Translations under genes and position numbers: made by a program
Assembly (NCBI GenBank): GCA_005281725.1
Contig: SSBO01000006.1
Span: 67,186-131,185 of the forward strand
Source: Wuchereria bancrofti
Taxonomy: Eukaryota > Nematoda > Chromadorea > Rhabditida > Onchocercidae
Length of the DNA: 64,000 nt
Direction: 5' to 3'
Shown here: positions 12,265 to 25,597 of the stretch, piece after piece
How positions within the stretch are numbered: the stretch's first letter is position 1
Layout: the number at the start of each line of letters is the position of its first letter
The notes under the pieces: model-generated
The model's input: the letters and a program-made list of their open reading frames with translations, nothing else
The model's database searches: none
Told to the model about the DNA's origin: nothing

Positions 12265-15200
12265 CTAAAATTATCATTTGTCTCTGCAGATTGACAAAAA
12301 AAGTTCGAATTTTGGAAAAGAAAGGCAAATATTCCAAATCAGTAATAAATCAAATTTATTGAGATTCCTTAGTAAATAGACTAAGCTTACGGTTTCCTTC
12401 AATTGTTCTATATTTCGTTTCTCTTCTTCGTTCATCATCAGTGTATCACTCAACTTTTTCTCCATACGTCGAATCTGGAAAGCTTGCCATTTAAAAACGT
12501 CACAATAAATTCAGTGCAACGTTCAACAGATAAAAACTTCACGCAACATTCAGCCATCTGTTCATAAGCAAGAATGAGATAACAATTTTGAAGTATTACT
12601 TGTGGCATGACCAATCTTTACATAAAATTTCAGTGCGAAAAATAAAGATACTTGGAACTAAGTTCGACAAAAAAAAAACACTCAAAAACACTTTTTGATA
12701 AGCTGTAATAAGTTAGAAATAACCTGTCGATTGGCTACATTTCGTTCCTGTTCCATTTGAGCATACTGTTCAGTTATTGCTTGAAGTTTCGCTTCTAGTG
12801 CAGCAACTTGTCCTCGGTTACGTGCTCGCATGTCATTATCCACTTCTTCTAACTGAAATTTGAATTTGATAAGTAATTCGAATTATCGACAACTATATAT
12901 TTCGCAAGCGTAATCAATAAAAACTTACTGCCATTTTTAAATCTTTACACTGTTTTTCAAAGTTCTGCTTATCTGCTTCTAACTTTTCACACAATGAGCG
13001 CTCAGCTGCCAATTCTGTTGTCAGTGTTTCCAGCTGCAAACTTTTTACTCAATATTGCTTAATAAATCAAAGTAGAAGTTGAGTTAATAAGGAAACATAC
13101 ACGTTCACAAAGGCAAAGAACCATATGTTCTGCAAAATCTACAGAAAAAAAAAAAACTAGAACCTATCACAGTAGAAAAAAAAAATGACATTCAACTCCC
13201 TATTTATGGTCACACTTAACCAATTTCTTCAGGTAAAATATTTACCTGAATTTGAGCTTTTTTGAGTTTGTCATTGCCCAATTCGGTGTTATTTTGTTCT
13301 TCTTCAAGTAATTCTTCCAGCTCATAAATTTTCGTTTCCAATCTCTTCTTGTCTTCAGCACTCATCAAGCCACTTTTAACATTAAGCTCTTCGACAGCAT
13401 CATCCCTTTCTCTTTCTGCACGCCGCCTATCCGCGGCTAATTGCATATTTGTTTCCGTTGCTCTCGCCAATTCATCTTCCAACGATTTCATTCTTGAAAA
13501 AAAAAAGCCCACATTTTTTCTACGATCGCAATCCATAAACTTGAATCAGTAAAAGGAAAAAAATATCTAAATTTTCTGAAAACACTGATAACAACGTTAC
13601 AGCTGAACGCATAAATATAAATAATCTAGAAATTCGGATTCAGTTTAATTTTTATTCCCTGCCGACCCACAAAATGAATCTTTTCCTACCTTTTCTCCAT
13701 ATCCTGCGTCCGCAACAATGCCGCATCTTTGGCTTCTTTCGACTCTTCTACTTCCAATTGCAAATCTTTTAAATGTAAACTGCATTTCCGAAGCTGACGC
13801 GAAAAATCCTCTTTTTGAGTAGTAATAGCTTCCAGCTGTTCCAATGAATGGTGCAAATCAGTTTCCAACTTACGCTTTTGTTGCACCAGAATTAGCTTAG
13901 CGCGGCGTTCCGAATCCAATTCATTTTCCAGATCACCAAGCTGAAAACAACAAGTTTTTAATAGCTCAAATTCAGTAAGAAAGTTAACTGGTTTTTTGAA
14001 CTTATTATAATGTTTATTCTTTAGAAATACTAAAGCTTTACAAATCATTAAAGTTTCTAATTTCCGCATTTCCCTATTTTAAAACCAATCTCAAACCTTT
14101 CGTAACATCACTTTACGGCGTTCATCGTCGTCTCGCTCTTTATCATTGCGAATTTTTTCAAGTTCGACATTTGTCGCCTGTAACGTCACGTCTAATCGCA
14201 GTTTTGCATCTTCGGTAAGCTGAAGATTATCTTCTAATTCGGTAATCGTCTCTTTTGCGTTTGCTAATTCAATCTCTAATTGTCTCTTCATTCGATCAAG
14301 TTCCAAAACACTGCGGCCAGTATCGTCTTTCATGGTAACCTGAAATATATGCATTGTACCGAGCAATTGAATGCAATTGAGCAAAAGCAAATGAACATCA
14401 TATACCAAAAAGAACCATCCGGCCAACTCATGTCTTCACAAACTCATATTAATTTCAACAACATTAAGAGATCAAAGATTCATAAAGTGAATGTAATGCA
14501 TAATCTGGAAAATTTTCAGTATTATTTAATATACGCAAAATTTACAGCATTATCAAGATCCAATTGCAGTGTATTTCGAATGTTTTCCAGTTCGGCAATT
14601 CGACTTTTGAGAAAATCAGTTTCCTTCGCTACCACTAGTGCATTTGATTCACGATCACGAAGCTTTAAGCACATGAATTTTAAGTCTTTTTAAAGACAAT
14701 AAAATTATAATCCAAAAACACATCAGAGGACGTCTACTCTAACTTGACTGGTTCCTTAATATCTGTCTTCAAAATACAACTAAAAGTTATCCCGAATTTG
14801 ATCCTCCACTATTCTTTACTTACATACTTAAATTGAGTTGTCACTCATATTTTGTTATCGAGGACGGGACTCAAAATTTATCTGTTGTTCCTCCATCTCA
14901 CTACAGAAACTATCTGAATAGGATGATTATTTTGCGGCTGTTATTCTACCGTTATCCTCTGGAAACCGCTAAATCTTTGGTGAAATAATTTTGGATGGTA
15001 CCTCTTGTGCCAGCTTATCTCTTTCTGCACTAACTTTTGTCACATTTGATTTTTCTTCTTCAAGCACTTGATCAAATTTTCGTTGTTTCTTTTCCATTTC
15101 ACGTACATTGAACCGCAATCTATTCAGCTCGTTTAGCATATCCTCATTCTATGAAAAAGGTAAGTTTTTTCAAATTTCATAAACAGAACTACAATTTTAC

Positions 15201-18200
15201 TGATAAACAACAAGTTTGAACGCATTACAGTAAGCTATTAACTAATTAAAATATCTAGAATACCTGAGTGGTATTCAAAAAAAAAAAAAAAAATACTAAA
15301 AAACGTTAGCCATTCCTCATTTATATTCTATTCGGGCTGACTAAAAAATTTTCTGTAGGATATCAATTTCCTCTTAATTATAGAAAATAATTAAAAATGT
15401 ATCCATTAAGAAATGCTGTTACTATTTCATAACGATAAAATTTTTATTAAATTTAAGAATCTTAGAAATGAACATGAAGAGGATCGGTTTACCTCTTGCA
15501 GCAATTTTTCTTTAGCCTTTTCATTTCGAGCACGAGCATACTCACTTTGTTCTAGCTCCTTTTTATAAGTTTCCAATTCTTTGGTCAATTTTTTACGTAA
15601 CTCTTCGGCTTGTAGAAGTAACTTCGCATCATTCATCTTTTTCGTATCAGTCAGTTGCTGCTTTAGGGAATTTATTTCCTATAAATTGCTTCGTAATGTG
15701 ATACTTACTTACTAATAAGACGATTAGGAATGACAAAGTTTAACTATCCTTCAAGTAATCATAAATCTCGGAATTCATTGATAACACTTACATGACTTTA
15801 AGTTCTGGTCTTTGCCTCACCTGTTAATAACTTTGGACGGTCAAAGATTAATCATTCTACAGTTGTGGATCCCTAAAATTCTACAATACTCTACAATTAC
15901 AAATGCCCAAATTATATCAAACCTTTTCATACTTCTCAATGGTAAATTCATTACGCTCTTTATTTTCTTGCAAACTTTCTAATTCATCATCTTGAATTCG
16001 TAGCTTTGCCCGAAGTGCTTCGTTTTGAGACTTTTCTAAATTGGTCGAGTCGCTTAAATCAGTGATCTGAAAAGTCAGCTTTTTTTAACATGCCAAATTA
16101 TGGGCATCCAATTGCATCGATGAATCTCTTTGAGGAGTTTCATAATTAAATAGTTAAATAAATAGCAAAGAGACAACCACAACATAATGTGCAGAAAATG
16201 TTGTTTGATTTCTTTATGATAAAATTGAATCAACACAATAATTTTGACATAAAAACAGACCTGCGTTTCTGCAGCTGCCACTCTTTTATGCAAAACTAAA
16301 ACAACATTTTCACTGCTTTCCAGTTCCTGAGTGAGTCTTTCAACCTCTGACTGTACCTAAATTTATAAAAGAGAATAGATTTTTCATAAAAATCCAATCA
16401 ATATAAAAAAAAAGAAAATGGGAAAATCAATAAAATCATGTTATATAACCTTTCTTTGTAACCTTCTTAAAAGGAAATGCATATGATATACGTCTGTGTT
16501 ATTCGACAATTTCACAAAATTACAAGACAAATATTTCTAATAAATTTATAAAAGATTTACTTTTATCAAAGCAGATTTTAATTCTGTGGCATTTTTTTCA
16601 GCGTCTCGAGTCTTCGTTTGCCACTCATTCAACAAATTCTCAACATTCTTTTTTTTCCGTTCATTTTCCAAGTAAGCAGACTGATTGCGCTGAATTATGG
16701 CGATTTTATCTTGCAATTCATTTTCCATGCGGTTTTTTGTTTTAATTACCTAAAACTTAACAATGGATAATTCATATGTTCTCTAAATCGCTATTTTACG
16801 CCAGTAAGGAATTTACGAAGTTTCCACATGAACCTGAAATTCCGAATCAAAATAATACAAAGCAGAGCCACCTGAAAAAAAAAATGCTATATCGTCATAA
16901 TATATCTGTAGAAGAAACCTGTTGCATTTGTTTTTTTAATTGCTCGTTCTCGATTCTAATAGAATCCAATTGTTGTAAATGCTTAGCTTTCAATTGTGCA
17001 ATATTTTGCTCATGCTGTGTTGCTGTTTCCTCAAGCTCTTTCTGTAAATTTTGAAAGTAAAGAAATAAGCTTCCCTCAAGTTGCTTAAGCCGATTTAGAT
17101 GTCGATGCAGTTAAAATCTTTCCCGCTTAAATGAATGAACGTACTTTAATCGATAAATACTGCTTCTCACGTTCAGTTCGTAATTCCACATTAGCTTGCG
17201 TTTTATCTTGTGATTCCATTAACTCCTGCTTCAGTGCCTCTAATTCTTCCATAAAATCTCGTTTTCCCTTTTCTGATTTTATTCTGTAAAAAATACCGGC
17301 AAAGAATTCAAAATTGTTCTATTTCTAAAACAAAATTTTTCGAATTCATAAAGAAGTGATAAATTCCTAGCAATCTATAAGATTCTTAAAAAAAAAATCT
17401 GTTCACCGAAGAATTAATTGTTACCTCAAATTTTTCTCATTTTCCAAATCTTCTTTAAGTTCTTGTAATTCCAACATTAATTCCTTTGTCTGTCTCATCA
17501 AATTTTGTTTTTGTGACTGTTCTTCATCACTTCTAAATAAAAAATAAATATGGTAAATCTAATCATTATATAACCGGAGTCCAAATAATTTAACAAAATC
17601 AGAAATTTCAAATTCAAATTAATACACGGAACCAGTAAGGATAAAGTGAAATAAATAATAAATCAAATATAACAGCGAATGAAAATGACAAATAAATCAT
17701 CCTAAAATAACAAGTTGTTGATAATAAAAGTCCAGTAGCTTGATTAAATACATAAATAAATATGAAATACCGTGTAAGAGCAGCAATGAGTTCTTCATCT
17801 TTCTTTTGAAGTTGAGCACTTAGCTCGTTTAACTTCATTAACAGTCCCTCATTCTCGTCTCGAATATCTCGGATTTCTGTGGTAAGTTTTTGGTTTGCTG
17901 CTTCCGCCACTTCAATATGCTGAATTGACAAAAAATAAATAAAGAGATAATTTAAGTTTTATAAAAATAAAGCATCCTATCTATAGGCAACTTCAAAGTC
18001 AGTATTTAAAATATAATTTAATATTTTTGTCTTTGCTATCTGACTAAAAGTATATTTAAATGAAAAGAGAGAAGTATTTAGAGCAGAAGTATATTTAAAT
18101 GAAAAGAGATAGAACCACCAGGTTTACGACAGGATACAAGACGATAGGTTCCAGCTTTTGCACTTGTTATTATGGATTTTCTAACCTTCTTGATTTTTGT

Positions 18201-21200
18201 ATTTTCCTCTTCGTAATCTGTTATTTTTGCTTCCAGTTTTGCTCTTAATTTAACACTCTGCCGATTTCGTTCTTCTTCGGCAACAATTTTTTCAGTAGCA
18301 GTTGTAAGTCTCCCCTCAAGCAATATCTTTTCTTTCGACATCTGAAAAAAGGAGTGAATAGATGGAATCAGCAAGTTTTCATAAATTTTTCAAGTTACAA
18401 ATTATTCTAACCTTTTCATTTGTTTCAAAACACTGATCCTTTTCTAAGGTGATATTTCTCAACTTTTGATCAACAGAGGTGTAAGACAATTGCAACTGTT
18501 CGTATTTTCTATTTCCTTCACAAAGTTGGTTCTGAAGAGTTGCAGCATCATCCTGAAACATTTTAAAAATATGATGTAAATTTGTAGTTGGAGAACAAAA
18601 TCTCTCCAACGAGAAAACTAAAAGGAACCATATCTAAATTAGCAGTTTTGCTCATTATGAAAGTTTAAAACTTGATCATTTTTAGAAAAAATTTGGGTGG
18701 GCAAGTGAATAGATATACAAAATTGAAGATTTTCAACAAAAAAAAAATGCAAAAAAAAATCAAAGATTTTCAATAATTTGGATATCAAAAACAAATAATT
18801 TTTCTAATAATTTGGATATATAAAAAAAGAAATACCTGTAATTTTTTACATTCTGCAGAAACGGAAACACATTCAGCTTCCTTTTCTTCAAATTTCTGCC
18901 TGAAAGTTTCGACCTGTTTCTCCAGCTGCATTTTCACGGATAACAACTGATCTTTCATATCTTCTATTTCCGTTTTCTCTACGCTTTCCTCTTCCAGCAA
19001 TTTTTGCAATTCAGCACGATCATTTGCTAGCTAAAAAATTTTGTAAAATAAAAAAAATCAACGTTGCTTTTTATTAGCCTGGAGTAAACCTCAAAAAAAT
19101 TTACAAAACTCTTCACTATGCCTGAACGTTATGATGTATTTAACAAACTAGAATTTACATTCTCGTTAAAAAAGTTGGTTAATCTACTGTTCCTTCTTTT
19201 CATATTCAAATAACAAAAAACCAAAAAGCTAACCTGTTCAATGCGAGTCGTATAATCCGATAAAGTATATTCCTTTTGCAGCAATGTATCTCGTAGAGAT
19301 TTCAATTCCGATTCCTTCGCAGCTATGGCTTGTTCACTTGCAGTAACTTCCAAAAGAGGTTTGACCTTAAAAGAGTATAACTCATCATCAACTGCACCTT
19401 TAAAAAGATGACGAATAAAAATTATGTTTATCAGCTTAATGCAATTAGTATCTATTAAATAGAAAAGAGCTTTCCTCATTAAAATTTAAGCTCTGCTGCC
19501 GTTATGAAATGATCCAGAATATAAGAAACCTTAGCAAACAGCCGCCACCAATTCCAATCTTTCAAACGCGACCATGCTAAACCGTTTCTTTGGATTATCC
19601 GAATTGCAGAAACTTGTTGCAAAAGTTTCTTAAAAGCACGACGAGCAAGATATCCACGGCAGTAGGTTTGGAACTGAATTACAAAATGTTGCAACTCTTT
19701 ATCGCGCATTTCTTCTAAAGCAGCAATAACACCAGATCGAAAAAATACTTTTGACTGACCGATACGAAAGAGACTTGCATCCACTTCCAGTGCAGCAAGA
19801 ATTCGTCTAAAAGAAAGTCACTTCATTCATGAATAACATAATTTTCAAGTATTTCCCATTATCAACGAACTTAATTGACATAAAAATGAGGATGAAGGAA
19901 AAAAGAATAGATTTTAAGATCAACGCTGATAAAAACTCATACTTAACAGTTTCCTTTCCATCCAAGAAACCGGGAGGAATGGTTCCTCGATCAACGAGCA
20001 ATTCGTATCGCTTGCGAAAGTCATGAAACGGCGCTCTGTTTGGATAACCTTGTCGACAGATACGGATGCCTTCCAAAACACCATTACAACGAAGTTGCTC
20101 TAATACCAAGGGCCCATTAATAACACCAGCCTGAAAAAATCCTAAGTGATTACAAATGCATTTCGTTGAAGAAAACCACACTGTAAAATTGATCTTAAAG
20201 CATCTTTAATCACATGCAACACTGATCCTAAAACAGCTTAGTACAAAAACATCATCTAATCATTTTTGATGAGAACTAAATCACATTACTCGAACACCAG
20301 AGTAAATGTCAGTTTGAATTTTTGAATGATGCTTTACCTTTTTTTCATGATTTGGAATAATACATCGAACGAAATGGGGAGAAGTGTTCTGCAATGTTTT
20401 CATTAGTCGTGACAGCTGTTCTTTATATGTTTGCCCGACCGTGCGAAACATTCCTCGTTTTGTTCGTGCGCCAAATACGTAATCGGTTTGATCAGCTATA
20501 CTCAGACTTGCAAATTCCGCTATAATAATATTAGAAATAGGAACAGGACGCTAGATTTAAAAAAAATCTGAATTTGCAGTATGAACTGATTCAAATTCGG
20601 ATAAATGACTGTTTGACGGAAAGTACAATTCTGCCGGAAAGCAGTGTCCACGCTTAGTGTTCAGTAGTAGTAATCATTCTGAATGCTTCCCCAAATCCAT
20701 AAGAATGAAAAAGTAACTTGTTTAAAACACCCAGAAGAACAAACCATTCTTCCACATTTCTGCCACAAGTTGATCTACCGAATTTTGAAGCAAAAACACA
20801 ACCGAATCATTCAGTGGATCCATATTTTTCATTAACCATTGATCTACAAAACACAAATTTTAAATTTATAAAATTGACCGATTTATTCCAAGAAACTTGT
20901 GTGGCTAAAATTTCAGGTTATTGCAAATACCTCGCATATAATCATGCCTGTGCAAATTACCTGCAGAATAATCTACACGGCCTGCATAATGAACAATAGC
21001 AAAATCAGATTTCGTCCTGAATTCAGGTACAATAAATTTCGGATGTTTCGACTGATTAGCAATCAATTTTTCCACGTATGACTTATCAGTTGACTTCGGA
21101 AATATACATTGCTCATCCAACAGTGACAAAACACCTAATGGCTATAAAAAATTAGCAGATTATATACTTTTTTTAGAAGTGATGTTCTCCTTCCGACAAA

Positions 21201-24200
21201 TTTTAGAGCACCAGAAAGGTTTTTCGCATCACTAGAAATGATCACTAAGAATTTTATGCATGTTGCAACATATTCACTCTATTATGACTCTATTAGCATA
21301 GCAATACAATTTTTATGAAATAATTTTTAGACTGTTCATAATGGACTACTCATGAAAAAAAAAAAACAATATTTCGCTAAGAATCCGATACCTAAAAAGA
21401 TTTTCATTTGTTCCAAACTCCCACACAAATAGGTCACATTCCATAATACATTAAAAATGTTTACTTTTTCAATAAGATCGATAGTCGGTTGCAAATCAAG
21501 GCCAAAATCAATAAAACTCCATTCGATCCCTTCCTTTCGATACGTCTCCTGTTCCAAAATGAACATAGTATTATTGAATAACTGTTGCAATTTTTCATTC
21601 GTATAATTGATGCATAATTGTTCGAAAGTGTTCAGATCGAATATTTCAAATCTAAAATTATATGTAAGAATGCATGGTTCACATATAAATACAATTTCGA
21701 ATTTTTTTTTTTGCTGCTTATGACTAAAAAATTAAGAATTAGATTTTTTAGGGTTCTAGTTGAACGATATAGAAACGTTTTATGAAACATGATAATATAA
21801 CAACTTAACAGTAACGGTCCTCAAAATACCTCAGAATACCTTTACACCTCCGATTTGAATGCCCTAGCCTGCTTAGTAATTTTTCTACAATCAATGTCAT
21901 TCATATAATTAAATCGCTTTTTTTGGAAGAAACTCATCAAAATTTCAAAATTTACCCGGCAATATCGAGTATTCCGATGAAAGTTGTCCCACTACTTGCA
22001 GAACGCCCCAAAGAACGATTAATCCGCGTCACCAGCCAGCGAAACATTCTTTCATAGCTTGCTTTTGCAATAGCTTCAACCGCATACTGAACCTGCTCAC
22101 GGGTTTGTGCTTTATGCACATAATCACGACCAACCTGAAATTTGATTTCATGCATGCATATGCGCTATATATACACCTAATGCATATATCTGAATATGAC
22201 TAGTAGTTGAAAAATCGTACTGACCTTTACCCTTGGTTTTAAAAATGCTTTTGCTAAATCCGAAACTGGCAATCCAAGTAAGCAACATATTTTTTGAGCA
22301 ACTGAAATTAGTAATTTATTAAGAAGAAACAAATGAAAAAAAGAAAAGAAATCCAACCACCAAACTTGTGATAGAGTTAGTACCGAAATTCTAAAATAAA
22401 TGACATCGACTATATAAAACGATCAAAATATTAAGCGTATTAAAATGAAATAAAACCTCTGTCATCGACAAGTATTGCTTGGTCAGAAGTACGGTCTTCA
22501 GTAAAGGACAAGTTTCCTAATAGTAAAACAGCACTTGCTATTCGCATAATTGCTGAAATAATTCAGCTGTTCTAATTATTTTCAAGTATCAAATAAATGT
22601 TACTGTTAGATATAAAGTCCAATTTCACGTGTTTCTGCTAAATATCATGTTCGCCCTTCTGAAGAAAATATTTAAAAATCTTACGACATAATCCACAGAA
22701 TAATGAAACGCAGATGAATCTAAACAGCAGTCCAGAACAGTTGAGAATTTTTACTACAATTCCGCAAAATAGATATAATATCCTCCATTTCAAAGTGGAT
22801 GATTTAACTTACTATCGATGTCTGTGTCTGAAAAATCCATCCCTCTCATTGCATTCAAAGTAGTTGACAATTCGGAAGCATCATCAATATTCGGGATGAT
22901 GAGACTTCCATTAGTAAGGAAACGATAGCTGTCGATATTATCCATTAAAAACATGCCTGCAAAATAATCGCTTTATTTCAAAATCAGATTGAAAATTCAC
23001 TGCATGATTGGTTATCTTTTTACTGTTTTATGCTCAAAATTTACTCTAGTGAAAGCAAAAAATAATTCTGATACTAAAAAAATATTCTAAAAAACTGATA
23101 TCAAAACGTCTTAGAATTATTCATGGCACAATGAAATGTAATATAAAGCTGAACAGTGATCTAGAACAGTTAACAATTTTTACTATATTCATGAAAAACA
23201 GACATTTATGTGCCATTTTAAACCGAATCAATAGATTTAAACGCTTTCCACTATACAGAATGCCCAAATTTAAACACTATGTTAAATATTCAAAAAATAA
23301 TGTACTTTTTTTGTTAACAGATGAACCAAGCAATAATTGATAAAAAAAGTGGAATGATCGCTCATTTGTTGCTTGCCGAATAGTACGCGACTTTTCCAAC
23401 AAATAATGTTCGATATTTGCACCAGATATACAACCACTTTGGTCGAAATTTATCCTGATAAATTTACCCTAAAAAAAATTAAGTAGTTGAACTAATGACT
23501 TCGAACAAATAAGGCAGATGAGAAATCTAAAACTACCGACTTCTTTTATTGCTAAAAATAATTTTCCTATAGAGAAAAAAATCTAGAATCAAAATTTTCC
23601 AGCTACACTAAACAATGATTCATTTCCAGTTTTCGAATTACACACGGAAGGGAAACTCCAAAAAAGAAAATCGCAAAATAATGGAAAAGAAGAATGATGC
23701 AAAACAATGAAATGAAAATTATAAAAAAGTGAACCTCTTCTAAAAAAATGATCATCTCCGTTATCAGAAATCAGCCGGAATTGCAAACAATAAAGAGAAA
23801 TATAACTTACAAATCTTGAAGAATTGTCATTCTTAACTGTTTTACTGTTACCAAAGGCTTCGAGGATTGGGTTCGCTAGTAGCAACTGATCTTCCAATTG
23901 ACCCTATATTTTCAATATTTAATATTCTGTTGTTCTCACAAAAGAACACTTGCTATCATAACGAAAAAAAAAAAACTTAAAAAAGAAAAACTTACAACAG
24001 ATGAGGTGCCCTCCGAAAGAGGCGACAGTGGCAATGATGTTGGCAACTGACCCTGAATAGAAAAGAAAAATTAAATATAGATAAATAATTTCAAACAATA
24101 ATAAACAAGATTTCGGATCTGAAATCCCACTTTCATAGTCTAACTTAAAACCTGTACGTAAGTTCACATCTTTCCAGAAAATTTGAGAGAAATTTTCATT

Positions 24201-25597
24201 AAAAAAGTTTCATGAGAAACACAACCTTTCCGGGACTCTTTCCAACTGATGAGCGCATGTGTCGTCCAGCACCTGCAATATCTGCTAAATACTGGATCAC
24301 TTTCTTCGTATTTTCCGTTTTTCCAGCACCTGATTCTCCTGTACAAAGAATGGATTGATCTTCTCGCTCTGAAATTTCAGAAAATTCAGACTTGTTCTCC
24401 TAGTATTACATTTCTGATTTCTACAACTTTCATCATCATATAAATTCACAAAAACGAACGATGCAACATTTCGTGATAAGCACAGTCGGTCACAGCGAAC
24501 ACATGAGGAGGTACTTCGTGTCGCTTTCGTCCACGATAACTTTTCATCACTGTTGCTGAATAGATATGAGGCATCCATTTGTACGGATTGATGACAACAC
24601 AAAATAAGCCGGAGTATGTCTGCAGACAGAAGGTATATAAACAATGTGCATTACAGTGAAACTTTTGACCCTTATCTTATCAACCGACATATCAGCAACT
24701 TTAACCTCATCAGTTAGCTTCCAACAAATTACTACTGGCATGCTTAGTTATTTACATAAATAATTAGAAACATTGTCGCAAACTTACATATATAAGCGAT
24801 GAATAGTATCGCTGCCTAAGATTGTATAGTATACAAGCTTCGTTTAAATATGAAAGCGATGACATATCCTCTATTTTATCTAATTTAGCAGGATTTACAG
24901 ATTGCAACTCTTCCCGGCATACGGTTTTTTCACGACCCGTGTCTTCAATTCTCAATAATACACGATCATCTGCTACATTCTGCAACATAACAACTTATTT
25001 CAGCTATCTAAAACACTTTGCTAACTTCATAATGCTTCCATTCCTCAAAAACACAGTCATCATCTCTTATCCTGCATGAAAGCTAGAATCTGTGAGAGCA
25101 GAAGCACAAGGTTAAATTTCGTCCCAGAATTAAAAGTGATATCTAATTCGTAATTTTCTTAACTCCCAGACGCAAGTACTGCACTATTTCACATTCCTTA
25201 TTATTTGATTTATTTACGTGTAATTGAATTAAATATTCCTCCACAGAAATTTTATTTATTAGGGAAAATCATAGAATCACAGGAAAAATGATCAAATTAG
25301 CAACAAAAGTCGAATATTTGCCAGAATGAATAGCGCTAATTCAACAATATCAAACGTTAGCTCACATAATCTCACTTTAAAAATTATTGTAATTATAATT
25401 ATAATTAATTTGTGCCATTAAAAATTACTACGGGAAAGCTCAAATTACACTGTGCAAAATAAACTGTCTGAAAAAAGTTCTATCTCAAAACTTACTCGAA
25501 TTACGACACCTAACACAAATCCTTCGGCAGCATCTGGTACCCAAACACGTTCATCCTGTTTTGGATTCGTCTTATTCATAGTTCCTAGTTTCTTCAT
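11617..25597 (-). CDS. Non-muscle myosin II heavy chain, complete
   Basis: Conventional (class II) non-muscle myosin heavy chain: actin-activated ATPase forming bipolar filaments for cortical contraction and cytokinesis. 39 exons join in phase to about 1976 residues, the usual length of the family. Exons, 5' to 3': 25496-25597, 24788-24979, 24460-24619, 24226-24368, 23996-24052, 23811-23903, 23327-23468, 22813-22956, 22457-22552, 22225-22301, 21956-22134, 21465-21651, 20961-21141, 20745-20843, 20338-20519, 19943-20130, 19530-19806, 19234-19365, 18836-19030, 18412-18552, 18186-18341, 17771-17919, 17425-17532, 17145-17283, 16919-17041, 16561-16749, 16261-16356, 15923-16066, 15493-15678, 15002-15148, 14546-14662, 14097-14339, 13690-13940, 13246-13492, 12929-13033, 12724-12852, 12391-12474, 12042-12264, 11617-11744. 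It belongs with C. elegans NMY-1/NMY-2; I cannot say which. The start (MKKLGTMNK) has an in-frame TAG just upstream and gives a shorter N-terminus than usual. Confidence 0.93.
12042..19365 (-). other. Myosin rod (coiled-coil tail) exons
   Basis: Exons 18-38 encode about 1080 residues of heptad-repeat, charge-rich sequence with no proline until the very end, homologous along its length to the vertebrate non-muscle rod (for example [14 protein letters not shown] and [15 protein letters not shown]). This part drives dimerisation and filament assembly. Twenty-one small exons of 84-251 nt make the rod unusually finely split. Confidence 0.9.
19530..19806 (-). other. Myosin converter end, lever arm and IQ region
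   Basis: Exon 17. It begins in the converter ([17 protein letters not shown]) and continues through the light-chain binding neck, with IQ-type patterns around [14 protein letters not shown] and [15 protein letters not shown]. It ends with WNWWRLFAK, the conserved head-rod junction. Essential and regulatory light chains would bind here. Confidence 0.88.
19943..25597 (-). other. Myosin motor (head) domain exons
   Basis: Exons 1-16. ATP-binding P-loop GESGAGKT at about residues 162-169 (exon 4); switch I NDNSSRFGKF at about 243-252, split by the intron after exon 6; switch II DIAGFE at about 459-464, split by the intron after exon 11; relay helix region [17 protein letters not shown]; actin-binding loop 2 followed by RGMFRTVGQ; reactive-thiol helix [13 protein letters not shown] with SH2 Cys693 and SH1 Cys703. 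All key residues seen are intact, so the motor should be active. The segment between [10 protein letters not shown] and SYRFL is a few residues shorter than in vertebrate paralogues; either a real deletion or a missed microexon between 22956 and 23327. Confidence 0.9.
23996..24052 (-). other. Probable alternative (cassette) exon in myosin loop 1
   Basis: A 57-nt, phase 0-0 exon coding 19 residues (starting [15 protein letters not shown]) in surface loop 1, between the P-loop exon and the switch I exon. The next exon also begins GGTCARTTG (GQL), so leaving this exon out keeps the frame and the GQL sequence. The preceding donor is GTTGTG, a weak site. Vertebrate non-muscle and smooth-muscle heavy chains have alternative inserts at this same loop; that this exon is optional here is inference. 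Confidence 0.65.

Noticed and set aside
14280..14693. 137-codon open frame on the + strand within the myosin gene
   Set aside because: Antisense shadow over two confirmed rod exons (14097-14339 and 14546-14662) and an intron.
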